NCBI RefSeq assembly: GCF_045635475.1
Contig: NZ_JBJGXI010000009.1
Span: 1-64,000, forward strand
Direction of reading: 5' to 3'
DNA length: 64,000 bases
Source: JBJGXI01 sp045635475
GTDB taxonomy: Bacteria > Bacillota > Bacilli > Bacillales > Amphibacillaceae
The notes under the pieces were generated by a model. It saw only the letters and a program-made list of their open reading frames with translations, made no database searches and was not told the origin of the DNA. Positions 9,358 through 18,050 of this stretch are shown here, piece after piece (the first letter of the stretch is position 1; each line of letters starts with the position of its first letter). Position numbers and translations under genes: made by a program.

Positions 9358-10383
9358 TTAATACCACGAATGGAAGGTATTCGTTAATTGCTTTGAAATT
9401 ACATTTAAGAGTGATATCACACGTGAGTATTCCATTCTAGTTGGCCCAAGTAAAGCAATAGTACCCATTTGCCTAGTACCTAGGCTGTAGGTTGCTGTTA
9501 TGATGCTACAATCATGCATTGCATCCAATTTGTTTTCCTGCCCAATTGATACATGTATGCCATGTTTATAAGAACGTAAAAGATGTGCCATCTCCTCTTC
9601 ATGCTCCATCATCGCATACAAAGAGCGAACCTTCTCGATATCTTTAAATTCAGGTTGCATTAAAATATTGGTTTTACCTCCAACATATAACTTAACCGGT
9701 TGTTCCTCGAATAAGGCTGCCCTGAGATAATGATACGCCGTATCAAAATCTTCAGTATAGGTAGTTAACAAATCAGCAATTTCCGTGTACAGTTTCTCGT
9801 GAAGTTGGACAATAGGCACATTGACGAGTCGTTCATTTAATATATTTACGACTTTTTCTAAATCGCTGGCATTTATTTGAGCAGGTACAGTGAAAGAACG
9901 ATGTTCCACATGACCAGTATTCGTAACTAAAATTGCAACTGCAGTAGTATCAGTTAAGTTGATAATCTGAATCTGTCTTAATTTAGTTTCAAATACTTCT
10001 GGTCCTAAAATGATAGAAGTATAATTCGTTAAATCAGACAATACCTTTGCCGATTTTTGAACGACTCGCTCAAACTCGACCATTTCTTTTTCGAATGTGC
10101 CTTTAATAATACTTAACTCATTATTAGAAAGGTCAAATGGTGATAACAAATGATCGACATAAAAACGATATCCCTGTTCAGATGGAACCCTACCTGATGA
10201 AGAATGGGTTTTTTCAATCAAGCCCAATTCTTCTAGGTCAGCCATCTCATTACGAATCGTTGCAGAACTAAAGGATACATGTTCTTTTTTTGAGATTGCA
10301 CGAGATCCTATCGGTTGTGCAGTCTCAATAAACTCATCAATAATTACTTGTAAAACGAGCAATTGCCTACTAGATAACACCAT
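9358..10383 (-). CDS. hrcA: Heat-inducible transcription repressor HrcA
   Basis: Binds CIRCE and represses the dnaK (and usually groE) operons; its activity depends on GroEL. 341 residues. N-terminal winged helix with SSATIRNEMADLEELGLIEKTHSSSGRVPS (about 37-66), then a GAF-like regulatory domain. It autoregulates through the CIRCE element at 10399-10425 directly upstream. ATG start with GGGGTG upstream; a GTG codon follows immediately. Confidence 0.96.
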   Translation of the reverse strand: MVLSSRQLLVLQVIIDEFIETAQPIGSRAISKKEHVSFSSATIRNEMADLEELGLIEKTHSSSGRVPSEQGYRFYVDHLLSPFDLSNNELSIIKGTFEKEMVEFERVVQKSAKVLSDLTNYTSIILGPEVFETKLRQIQIINLTDTTAVAILVTNTGHVEHRSFTVPAQINASDLEKVVNILNERLVNVPIVQLHEKLYTEIADLLTTYTEDFDTAYHYLRAALFEEQPVKLYVGGKTNILMQPEFKDIEKVRSLYAMMEHEEEMAHLLRSYKHGIHVSIGQENKLDAMHDCSIITATYSLGTRQMGTIALLGPTRMEYSRVISLLNVISKQLTNTFHSWY

Positions 10384-10398
10384 CGATAATCACCCCTG

Positions 10399-10425
10399 TT
10401 AGCACTCTTATCTATCGAGTGCTAA
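10399..10425. promoter_or_regulatory. CIRCE operator of hrcA-grpE-dnaK
   Basis: TTAGCACTC, a 9-nt spacer, then GAGTGCTAA, a perfect match to the CIRCE consensus. It lies between the -10 box and the hrcA start codon, so HrcA binding would block transcription initiation or early elongation. Confidence 0.97.
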
Positions 10426-10436
10426 ATCTACTAATT

Positions 10437-10465
10437 AAATTATCAAAACCAATTAAAAATGTCAA
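10437..10465 (-). promoter_or_regulatory. Sigma-A promoter of the hrcA operon
   Basis: TTGACA (10460-10465), a 17-nt spacer and TAATTT (10437-10442) on the minus strand. The -35 box overlaps the TGA stop codon of hemW. Confidence 0.85.
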
Positions 10466-11628
10466 TCCGTTAGCTTCAACTCTTCGTCATCTAATAAAAA
10501 TTCTTGAAAGACCGAATTTCCAAATAACGATCCCTCTTCTGTCAGTTTAATTCTGTCAGTAGTTTCCTCTAGCCACCCTTTTTGAGTCAAGAAAGTAATT
10601 GCTTCTCCGTAAATATTTTCCATCTCAAGACCGAATTTTTGTTGAAATGTCGTTTTTGAAACGCCCTGTAATTTACGTAATCCTAAGAACATCTCTTCTT
10701 CCATCTGTTCTTTTTTACCAATTTCTTCGATATGAAGGACAGGACGGCCATCTTTCATTGCTTGTTTCACATAAGCTGGAAAAGGTCGTAGGTTTACAAT
10801 CCGCTTACCTGGCAGGTAGCCATGTGCACCTGCACCAAATCCAAAATAATAGTCATTATTCCAGTACGTTAGATTGTGTTTGCTTTCAAACCCTGGAACA
10901 GCGAAATTGCTAATCTCATATTGTTGTTTCCCATGTTTGTTCATTTGCTCTCTGAGAAGCTCAAACATTGCTGCTTCCTCTTCTTCTTGCGGCTTGTGTA
11001 GTTGCCCCATTTTATAACGTTGATAAAAAACAGTCTTTGGTTCGATTTGCAAAGAATAGGCCGAATAATGTGGCAAATCGAACTGTAACGCTTCTTTCAG
11101 GGTTCGTTCAAAATGTGACAAGGTTTGTTTAGGCAAAGCATAGATTAAATCAATACTAATGTTAGTTAAGCCATGTTGGACAAGTGCATCTACGTTTTTA
11201 TAAACATCTTCAATCCGGTGGAGCCTGCCTAATTCCTCCAACATCTGATTATCAAACACTTGTACACCCATAGAGATTCGTGAAACTCCATAATCCTTTA
11301 GTAGCTTTATTTTTGTTTCATCCAAATCTCCTGGGTTTGCCTCAAAACAATATTCTTCACAGCTACTAACATCAAAATAAGTGTCAATAATCTCGAGCAA
11401 TTGTTTCAGTTGTTGATTATTTATTGCAGTTGGTGTTCCTCCACCTACAAAAATAGTTTTCACCTTTTGCTTTGGGTGATCAATATAAGATGCTATTTCG
11501 TTTTCTAGTGCTTCCATATACTCATCTGCCATTTCTTCACGATAAAAAAACTTGGTAAAGTCGCAGTAGTGACAAATTTGCTGACAGAAGGGAATATGAA
11601 TGTATACCGATGAAACCATTGCATTCAC
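10462..11628 (-). CDS. hemW: Radical-SAM heme chaperone HemW
   Basis: Related to oxygen-independent coproporphyrinogen III oxidase HemN but of the HemW group, which inserts heme into respiratory proteins. The 4Fe-4S/SAM motif is C15-x3-C19-x2-C22 in IPFCQQICHYCDF. HemN enzymes usually have one more conserved Cys directly after this motif (CxxxCxxCxC); here Asp-Phe follows, favouring HemW. C-terminal HemN domain from about 300. The start is uncertain: ATG at 11628 or 11619, both behind a weak GAAAG. It precedes hrcA, as in other Bacillaceae. Confidence 0.9.
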   Translation of the reverse strand: MNAMVSSVYIHIPFCQQICHYCDFTKFFYREEMADEYMEALENEIASYIDHPKQKVKTIFVGGGTPTAINNQQLKQLLEIIDTYFDVSSCEEYCFEANPGDLDETKIKLLKDYGVSRISMGVQVFDNQMLEELGRLHRIEDVYKNVDALVQHGLTNISIDLIYALPKQTLSHFERTLKEALQFDLPHYSAYSLQIEPKTVFYQRYKMGQLHKPQEEEEAAMFELLREQMNKHGKQQYEISNFAVPGFESKHNLTYWNNDYYFGFGAGAHGYLPGKRIVNLRPFPAYVKQAMKDGRPVLHIEEIGKKEQMEEEMFLGLRKLQGVSKTTFQQKFGLEMENIYGEAITFLTQKGWLEETTDRIKLTEEGSLFGNSVFQEFLLDDEELKLTD

Positions 11629-11650
11629 ACTTTCTATTTTGGGTTGTTGT

Positions 11651-12240
11651 TGTTTATGACTGATATTAGCTAAACTCCGTCGTAGTAATTAGTGGTGTGC
11701 TACAACGTCGCTGTGGAAAAATACGCCCTTTCCGCGGGGAACGCTTCAGCCTCCTCCCTCGCAAAGAGCGCTCACTGCGGGGTCTTCAGACTGTTCCTTT
11801 CCCGCTGGAGTGGCGTATTTTTCCACAGCTTAGGGTACTGTTACACCCTTTATGAAGCGTAGTCCCTACACTTTGACTCCTGCGGGACTAGCGGCGTAAG
11901 TGAGACCCCACAGCGCGATAGTAGGCCACTGAAAAAGTCCGATAAATTTTGAAAAGAGTGAATACCAAAAAAATCCATCCCCACTTTCCGCCTAAAAATC
12001 AGAAGTAAATCGAACTGGTTTCTCCACTTTTCTATAGAAAAGTAGCAAGATTTTGGGATAGTGTTTTTGAAAAAACTTCATTTTTAACAGACAAAGACTT
12101 TTTCAGTGGCCTCGCGCGATAGCGCGAGGAGGCTCACTAGCCCCCCGCGGAAAGCAAAGTGTAGGGACGGAGCGGTGCACATCTAAGATCGTGAGCACCT
12201 AAGTACTACTTCGGATTTCACTTCAATTCCGAACATTGAA
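11651..12240. repeat. Composite intergenic repeat A (modules M1 and M2, interrupted)
   Basis: About 590 bp filling the lepA-hemW gap. Module M1 has perfect 18-bp arms at 11710-11727 and 11812-11829 (GCTGTGGAAAAATACGCC and its complement). Module M2 has perfect 13-bp arms at 11862-11874 and 12156-12168 (GTCCCTACACTTT). Both enclose a core with CTTTCCGCGGG on one side and GGAGT next to a CCCGC on the other. A 188-bp inverted-repeat element sits inside the M2 loop. The outer ends, TCCGTCGTA on the left and TACTTCGGA on the right, are degenerate inverted repeats shared with the other copies. No coding potential. Confidence 0.9.
11924..12111. mobile_element. 188-bp MITE-like element nested in repeat A
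   Basis: Perfect 16-bp terminal inverted repeats GGCCACTGAAAAAGTC (11924-11939) and its complement (12096-12111). GCGCGATAG occurs on each side (11913-11921 and 12114-12122), consistent with a 9-bp target duplication, with 2 nt between it and each repeat. The interior is AT-rich with no reading frame, so it would need a transposase in trans. The parent family is unknown to me. Confidence 0.8.
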
Positions 12241-12262
12241 GAATAACAATGTTATATGAACG

Positions 12263-12295
12263 AAACCCTTGTCAATAGGACAGAGACAAGGGTTT
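12263..12295 (-). terminator. Terminator-like hairpin after lepA
   Basis: Stem AAACCCTTGTC / GACAAGGGTTT with an 11-nt loop, 28 nt past the lepA stop. The T tract on the minus strand is short (TTTCGTTC). Confidence 0.65.
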
Positions 12296-12322
12296 GAATA
12301 GTTCACTATGTGTATTGCTTAA

Positions 12323-14134
12323 TCATTCATCATCCATTTGTAAGACGGCCATAAATGCTTCCTGTGGCACTTCCACAGAACCAACCATTTTCATCCGCTT
12401 CTTACCTTCTTTTTGTTTTTCAAGTAACTTCCTTTTTCGCGAAATGTCACCACCGTAACATTTGGAAAGCACATTTTTACGCATTGCTTTTATCGTTGAA
12501 CGTGCAACTATTTTATTTCCTATAGCTGCTTGTATAGGTACTTCAAATTGCTGTCTAGGAATTAAAGCCTTTAGTTTCTCAACAATCTGCTTTCCACGCT
12601 CAAAAGAAAAGTCTCTGTGCACAATAAATGACAATGCATCAATCGTCTCACCGTTTAACAAAATATCCATCTTCACTAATTTAGATGTCTTATAGCCAAT
12701 TAACTCATAATCAAACGAGGCATAACCCTTCGTTTGTGATTTTAACTGATCAAAGAAATCATAAACAATTTCCGATAAAGGAATTTCATAAACGACGTTG
12801 ACGCGGTTTTCATCTAAATATTTCATGTCGATAAAATCACCACGCTTTTTCTGTGATAATTCCATAACAGGTCCAACAAAATCGTTAGGAACCATGATTG
12901 TTGCCTTTACATAAGGTTCACGAACTTCTTCGATCTTTTGCGGATCAGGCATAAATGACGGATTATCGATCGATAGCTCTTCCTGATCGGTCAAGAGAAC
13001 CTGATATATTACACTTGGCGCAGTTGTAATTAGATCGATTTGAAATTCTCTTTCAATGCGTTCTTGTACGATTTCCATATGTAACAAACCTAAAAATCCA
13101 CAACGAAAGCCAAAACCAAGCGCTTGCGATGTTTCTGCCTCATACTGTAACGATGAATCATTTAGCTCTAATCGTTCCAATGCTTCTCTCAAGTCATTGT
13201 ATTTATTAGCATCTACAGGATATAGGCCGCAAAATACCATTGGATTTAGACGTCGGTACCCGGGAAGTGCTTCTTTAGCAGGATTTTTAGACATGGTAAT
13301 TGTATCCCCAACACGGGTATCTCCTACGTTTTTGATCGATGCTGTTAAATAACCAACATCACCAACTGTCAACTCATCTTGTGGTAATGGTTTTGGATTG
13401 AATACACCAATTTCGTTTACTTCAAATTCTTTTCCAGTGGCCATCATCTTTATTTTATCGCCGACTTTAACTGAACCCTCTTTGATACACACATAGGCAA
13501 CGACACCACGATATGAATCGTAAAGTGAATCAAATATTAATGCCTTTAATGGTGCATCTGGATCACCAGAAGGTGGTGGAATTCTTTCAACAATACTTTC
13601 TAATATTTCCTCAATTCCAATACCAGATTTTGCACTAGCAAGAATTGCTTCATCGCCATCAATTCCTATAACGTCCGTAATCTCTTCTTTCACTCGTTCC
13701 GGATCAGCGCTTGGCAAATCAATTTTATTTATAACAGGGATAATTTCTAAATCGTTATCTAGTGCCAAGTATACATTCGCCAACGTTTGCGCTTCTATAC
13801 CTTGAGCAGCATCAACAACTAAAATTGCCCCTTCACAAGCAGCTAAGCTCCTGGAAACTTCATAAGTAAAATCGACATGTCCCGGGGTGTCGATGAGGTG
13901 AAAAATGAACTCTTCCCCATTTTCACGTTGATACTTTAATTGTACAGCGTTTAATTTTATTGTAATTCCTCGTTCACGTTCCAAATCCATCGCATCCAAA
14001 AACTGAGCCTTCATTTCACGTGATGTGAGGGCTTTCGTTTTTTCCAATATGCGATCGGCGAGCGTAGACTTTCCGTGGTCAATATGTGCAATAATAGAAA
14101 AATTACGCACTTTGCTCTGATCTCTTTTACTCAA
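12323..14134 (-). CDS. lepA: Elongation factor 4 (LepA)
   Basis: Ribosome-associated translational GTPase related to EF-G. 603 residues, normal length. GTPase motifs: AHIDHGKST (P loop), RGITI switch region, DTPGHVDF (G3), NKIDLPSAD (G4); EF-G-like domains III and V follow and the LepA-specific C-terminal domain ends with GSVEVPQEAFMAVL. TTG start at 14134 with GGGAG 9 nt upstream; no ATG fits better. Placed between yqxA and hemW, as in B. subtilis. Confidence 0.96.
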   Translation of the reverse strand: MSKRDQSKVRNFSIIAHIDHGKSTLADRILEKTKALTSREMKAQFLDAMDLERERGITIKLNAVQLKYQRENGEEFIFHLIDTPGHVDFTYEVSRSLAACEGAILVVDAAQGIEAQTLANVYLALDNDLEIIPVINKIDLPSADPERVKEEITDVIGIDGDEAILASAKSGIGIEEILESIVERIPPPSGDPDAPLKALIFDSLYDSYRGVVAYVCIKEGSVKVGDKIKMMATGKEFEVNEIGVFNPKPLPQDELTVGDVGYLTASIKNVGDTRVGDTITMSKNPAKEALPGYRRLNPMVFCGLYPVDANKYNDLREALERLELNDSSLQYEAETSQALGFGFRCGFLGLLHMEIVQERIEREFQIDLITTAPSVIYQVLLTDQEELSIDNPSFMPDPQKIEEVREPYVKATIMVPNDFVGPVMELSQKKRGDFIDMKYLDENRVNVVYEIPLSEIVYDFFDQLKSQTKGYASFDYELIGYKTSKLVKMDILLNGETIDALSFIVHRDFSFERGKQIVEKLKALIPRQQFEVPIQAAIGNKIVARSTIKAMRKNVLSKCYGGDISRKRKLLEKQKEGKKRMKMVGSVEVPQEAFMAVLQMDDE

Positions 14135-14225
14135 TGATGATCACTCCCAATTCTGAGCAACAATTACTAGGATTGATTATAGCAGTCAAAGCCCCTATAT
14201 TCAATAAAAACCGCATTACAAAAAA

Positions 14226-14264
14226 TAGACAACCCCCTTCAAGCAGGATAAGAGGGGGTTGTTA
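14226..14264 (-). terminator. Terminator after yqxA
   Basis: Minus-strand stem CAACCCCCTC / GAGGGGGTTG type (AACCCCC and GGGGGTT arms) followed by TCTATTTTTTG, downstream of yqxA and upstream of lepA. Confidence 0.75.
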
Positions 14265-14301
14265 TACGTTTATATACGAACCGTAATTCTTTTTTTGTCG
14301 T

Positions 14302-14649
14302 TTAGAAAAATGCTTGTACGAACTGATATGCTCCTTCAATTACGCCATTATAAAACCATTTCACACCAGTTTCTAGTCCTCCAGCAACCTTTTGGGTGAG
14401 ATGACCGGTTTGGACTGTCTCATATGTTTCTTGTTTCTTTTCTAAGTTAAGCTGTTCAAAATCCTGTCCCATCACTTCAATTTGATAGGCTCCGTTTTCC
14501 TCCACACTTGAATTAACAACATCCTCCGCATCAGCTTTTTCATATCCTCGTGTTTCCACCATTCCTTGATTGGCCTGCGTGATCCCGAAAAGAACACCAC
14601 CTAAAAAGAGCACAAGCATAATTAACATTGATATCGTTACCCTTATCAT
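14302..14649 (-). CDS. yqxA: YqxA family protein (DUF3679)
   Basis: Function not established. 115 residues from an ATG at 14649 with AGAGGTG upstream; longer readings overlap spoIIP and lack a ribosome site. One N-terminal hydrophobic segment (about residues 4-24, VTISMLIMLVLFLGGVLFG) looks like a membrane anchor or signal; the rest is soluble and predicted outside. It begins 14 nt after spoIIP, and the two are probably one sporulation transcript. Confidence 0.85.
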   Translation of the reverse strand: MIRVTISMLIMLVLFLGGVLFGITQANQGMVETRGYEKADAEDVVNSSVEENGAYQIEVMGQDFEQLNLEKKQETYETVQTGHLTQKVAGGLETGVKWFYNGVIEGAYQFVQAFF

Positions 14650-14663
14650 CTTTATCACCTCTC

Positions 14664-15854
14664 TTAATTGCCTTGGACTTTTTCCGCATCCCAATAGTAA
14701 GAACTAAACACATCTGCCAATGCATCTGCTGACCGATACAATTCATCTAAGTTGTTACCAACACCGCCAACTTCAACTAGCAGCGCATTACTTGAAACGT
14801 CTTGGTTATATACACCATTTTTTCCCGGTCCACCATAAGTTTCAACACCCCTGCTTAAGCCTGGGTATTTTTTTTCTAGTAACTCATGTAGCTTTGTTGC
14901 AAGCTGTAAGTTTTGTTCATAGTTTGGGTTTTCTGTACCAATAACAAACATCGTTCTCGCAAATACTTGTCCATTTATCGTTTTCGTTGTAACATCTCTG
15001 CCCATAGAGTCGCGATGTAGGTCAAACACATAAGCTATGTCTTTATTGTTTGCAAGGGCAGCTTCGACTACTGGCTTTGATGCTTGATACGACTGCGATG
15101 AGTAATTCCACTCTCGTTCACGAAGAATCGCGCCAATATCCGTATCATCCACCTGTGTTCCAATTCCTTTTTCTTCTAAAGTTTTGGCTAATCGATCACT
15201 TACATTGGTAATATTAACCTCTGAATCAAAGGCTTCATCAGGTATTGTCCCTTCTGGGAAATATGGTAAAAATGATTCGCGGTTATGCGTATTATATACA
15301 AATACAACCTGTCGCTCTCCTGTGGTTTGCTGTACATCCTCATCAGGATTCTCTTCCTCTTGGTCGCTAGGTTGTTCCTCTGCCGGCGGTTCATCAGGTA
15401 CAGTTACGTCTCTGTCTTCCAAAACTACATCTAGAGGCGGTGTGGACTCCATCGTTAGATTCGTATAGTCCGTCCCTTCACCAGCAACCAATATTTCACG
15501 ATCATATGCATCAAAACCAGGTAATTCTCTACCTAACAAACTTCTTGGATCATTCGGTTTTAAACTGGTTGCCATTTCAAATGCAAGATTCGATAATGTT
15601 ATCGTTTCCTTGTCAGCAGGATATGCCTGTTCAAACAACCTGTTTTCCATAGTAATTAAATATAAGAACGATGCTCCATCTATTTTGCTCGTCCAGTTTG
15701 TTATTGTAGAAGAAGAAAGTCGATAAGCAGGTTGAATCGTTGTTATCACACCAATGACAAAGAATAAAGCTGTTATTCCCGCTACTAGAATAGTTAATTT
15801 TTTTGACAAGGGCTTAATATATTTTAATATAGACATTAATGGTCGCTTGTTCAT
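14664..15854 (-). CDS. spoIIP: Stage II sporulation protein P
   Basis: Peptidoglycan amidase/endopeptidase of the SpoIID-M-P engulfment complex, normally made in the mother cell under sigma-E. 396 residues. N-terminal membrane anchor (about 20-40), a Pro/Glu/Asp-rich low-complexity linker (about 155-180), then the amidase-like catalytic domain with YNTHNRESF, DLHRDS and LLVEVGGVGNN supplying His/Glu zinc ligands. ATG start with AAAGGAT upstream. It lies between gpr and yqxA as in B. subtilis, but separated from gpr by repeat B. Confidence 0.95.
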   Translation of the reverse strand: MNKRPLMSILKYIKPLSKKLTILVAGITALFFVIGVITTIQPAYRLSSSTITNWTSKIDGASFLYLITMENRLFEQAYPADKETITLSNLAFEMATSLKPNDPRSLLGRELPGFDAYDREILVAGEGTDYTNLTMESTPPLDVVLEDRDVTVPDEPPAEEQPSDQEEENPDEDVQQTTGERQVVFVYNTHNRESFLPYFPEGTIPDEAFDSEVNITNVSDRLAKTLEEKGIGTQVDDTDIGAILREREWNYSSQSYQASKPVVEAALANNKDIAYVFDLHRDSMGRDVTTKTINGQVFARTMFVIGTENPNYEQNLQLATKLHELLEKKYPGLSRGVETYGGPGKNGVYNQDVSSNALLVEVGGVGNNLDELYRSADALADVFSSYYWDAEKVQGN

Positions 15855-15980
15855 CGTCCCATCCTTTCCGAATCTGTCTATTAACTCTAGTAGAGTCTAT
15901 GACGGTTATTCAGAAAGTAGAACGAACGATTTGTAAAACTTATTTCAATTCAATTTTATATAAAGCTGTTCTCTAAAAGA

Positions 15981-16372
15981 TTGTTGTTTAAGACTAATAA
16001 TAGCTAATATGCGTCGTAGTGCAAAGGTGCTCACTGATCCTACATGTGCACCGCTCCGTCCCTACACTTTGCTTTCCGCGGGGGGCTAGTGAGCCTCCTC
16101 GCGCCTTCGCACTCCGGGGTCTCACTTACGCCGCTAGTCCCGCAGGAGTCAAAGTATAGGGACTACGCTTCATTAAAGGTGTTTAACAGAAAACCACCCT
16201 AAGCTGTGGAAAAATACGCCACTCCAGCGGGAAAGGAACAGTCTGAAGACCCCGCAGAGAGCGCTCTTTGCGATCGAGGAGGAGTAGAGCGTTCCCCGCG
16301 GAAAGGGCGTATTTTTCCGCAGCGCCCGATTAGCAATCACTACTACGACGCATTTTACTTCAACTATGAAGT
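15981..16372. repeat. Composite intergenic repeat B (M2 then M1)
   Basis: 392 bp between gpr and spoIIP, in reverse orientation to repeat A. M2 arms: GTCCCTACACTTT at 16058-16070 against its partner at 16151-16163 (one G-T pair). M1 arms at 16203-16220 and 16306-16323, with one G-T pair. Outer inverted ends ATGCGTCGTAGT (left) and ACTACGACGCAT (right) are perfect complements over 12 bp. Non-coding. Confidence 0.9.
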
Positions 16373-16422
16373 TTAATAAAATAGAGCCTTATATAAACAA
16401 ACTATTAATTACAATAGAATTA

Positions 16423-17520
16423 CTATCTCGTATAGTTACCAAAATTGTCTAAGTTGACGTTTTCATGTAAAGCCGCATTTAGACCAGATGCAATAACATG
16501 CACCATATCCTTCATGTAGCCATCTACTTCTTTTGGAGTAACCATGAGGTTGTGTCCTAACGGTGTTAATACTTCTTTAATTAAAGAACGTTTTTCTTCT
16601 TCCGACAATTCTCCAATCATTCCAAGAAAAGCCTTTCTTTTTTCTGGTGACGGCAAATCTTCTTCGGTATATTTTTTCGTACCAAAGCTCATACCTGCTG
16701 GCGCAAGTGATTTTGACGGACGATCTTTTTCATTCCATTCCCTGCCAAAGTGCTTTAACATAAAATCTATCGTATCACTAGTGATCGTTACAGCATCAAC
16801 AACTGTCGGTACACCTAGAGCAATAACAGGAATACCTAATGTATCTTTACTAATTTCTTTTCTTTTATTACCCACCCCTGAGCCTGGGTGAATACCAGAG
16901 TCAGATAATTGAATCGTTGCATTAACACGTTCGACTGATCTTGATGCTAACGCATCGACCGCAATTACAAAATCTGGTTTTGTTTTCTCTATAATTCCAT
17001 AAATAATATCACTTGTTTCTATACCAGTAATACCCATTACCCCTGGAGTCAGAGCTGATACAGCACGATAGCCGTCTGCCACATATTGGGGTTGTAGCTT
17101 AAATAAATGGTTCGTAACTAGGATTTTTTCAGCTGTCATTGGACCTAACGCATCAGGAGTCACATTCCAATTTCCAAGGCCAACGACTAAGCACTTTGCA
17201 TCCTTTGGTAAATTGCAATCCTTTAAAAGTTGTACTAATTCCTTAGCAAGCACTTTAGCTGTTTGCTCTTGTAGCTTCGTGTCTTGCTTTTTAACGCTCT
17301 CGGAGTGGATCGTAACATATGTGCCAGCTTTCTTACCTATTGCTTCAGCACCTGTTTCATCGATTTTCACATAGGTGACCCCTACCTCACCATCTTTTTT
17401 TTCCGTTACTTTTACACCAGTTATTTCTTGTTTTGCTGGCTTTTCTTGCTCGACATACATATCTTTTGCTTCTACAGCAAGATCCGTACGTACTTGATAT
17501 TGTTCTAATTCCTCTGACAT
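16423..17520 (-). CDS. gpr: Germination protease GPR
   Basis: Self-processing aspartate-type protease that degrades small acid-soluble spore proteins at germination; made in the forespore as a zymogen. 365 residues. The N-terminal QYQVRTDLAVEAK contains the propeptide region and resembles the cleavage sequence in SASPs. Later motifs include VGLGNWNVTPDALGP and GIETSDI. ATG start with AAGGGAGG upstream. Divergent from rpsT. A sigma-F/G promoter is expected but I could not place one with confidence. Confidence 0.96.
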   Translation of the reverse strand: MSEELEQYQVRTDLAVEAKDMYVEQEKPAKQEITGVKVTEKKDGEVGVTYVKIDETGAEAIGKKAGTYVTIHSESVKKQDTKLQEQTAKVLAKELVQLLKDCNLPKDAKCLVVGLGNWNVTPDALGPMTAEKILVTNHLFKLQPQYVADGYRAVSALTPGVMGITGIETSDIIYGIIEKTKPDFVIAVDALASRSVERVNATIQLSDSGIHPGSGVGNKRKEISKDTLGIPVIALGVPTVVDAVTITSDTIDFMLKHFGREWNEKDRPSKSLAPAGMSFGTKKYTEEDLPSPEKRKAFLGMIGELSEEEKRSLIKEVLTPLGHNLMVTPKEVDGYMKDMVHVIASGLNAALHENVNLDNFGNYTR

Positions 17521-17605
17521 AACTAAAGACCTCCCTTTTTCTATTAGGATTGCCTGGTAAAGAGGAAATCATACGAGAATATGTGATGCAATAAACAGAT
17601 TACTA

Positions 17606-17634
17606 TTGAAAACATCCTCACGCTTTGGTAAAAT
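17606..17634 (+). promoter_or_regulatory. Sigma-A promoter of rpsT
   Basis: TTGAAA, 17-nt spacer, TAAAAT, ending 52 nt before the rpsT start codon. Confidence 0.75.
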
Positions 17635-17685
17635 GTCTCTTGTTCAAACTTTATGTTTGATGTTCGATATGGAGGTGAAAAAATA

Positions 17686-17952
17686 ATGGCTAACATTAAA
17701 TCTGCAATTAAACGCGTTCGTACTAATAACGATCACCGCGCTAGAAATATTTCAGTTAAAACGGATATGCGTTCTCAAATCAAACGTGTGGAAACATTAG
17801 TTGAAGCTAGTGATGTAGAAAAAGCTAAAACAGCATTAGTCTCTGCAGTTCAAAAGATTGATAAAGCTGTACAAAAAGGGCTTATCCACAAAAACAAAGG
17901 TAACCGTCAAAAGGCTCGCCTTACGAAAAAAGTTAACGAACTAAGCGCATAA
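17686..17952 (+). CDS. rpsT: 30S ribosomal protein S20
   Basis: Binds 16S rRNA early in 30S assembly. 88 residues, highly basic and helical, starting MANIKSAIKRVRTN and ending in a lysine-rich helix. The ATG at 17686 has a strong GGAGGTG; the reading frame extends upstream to 17653 but family length supports this start. Single-gene unit with its own promoter and terminator, divergent from gpr. Confidence 0.98.
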   Translation: MANIKSAIKRVRTNNDHRARNISVKTDMRSQIKRVETLVEASDVEKAKTALVSAVQKIDKAVQKGLIHKNKGNRQKARLTKKVNELSA

Positions 17953-17972
17953 TCGCAAATATGACCAACAAG

Positions 17973-18005
17973 AGACGATCCTAGCCAAGGGTCGTTTTTA
18001 TTTTG
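17973..18005 (+). terminator. Terminator after rpsT
   Basis: Stem ACGATCC / GGGTCGT (one G-T pair) followed by TTTTTATTTT. Confidence 0.8.
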
Positions 18006-18050
18006 ACCAAAAGCGCACAGAGTTCTATAGAAAAGACTTTTTTAACAAAC

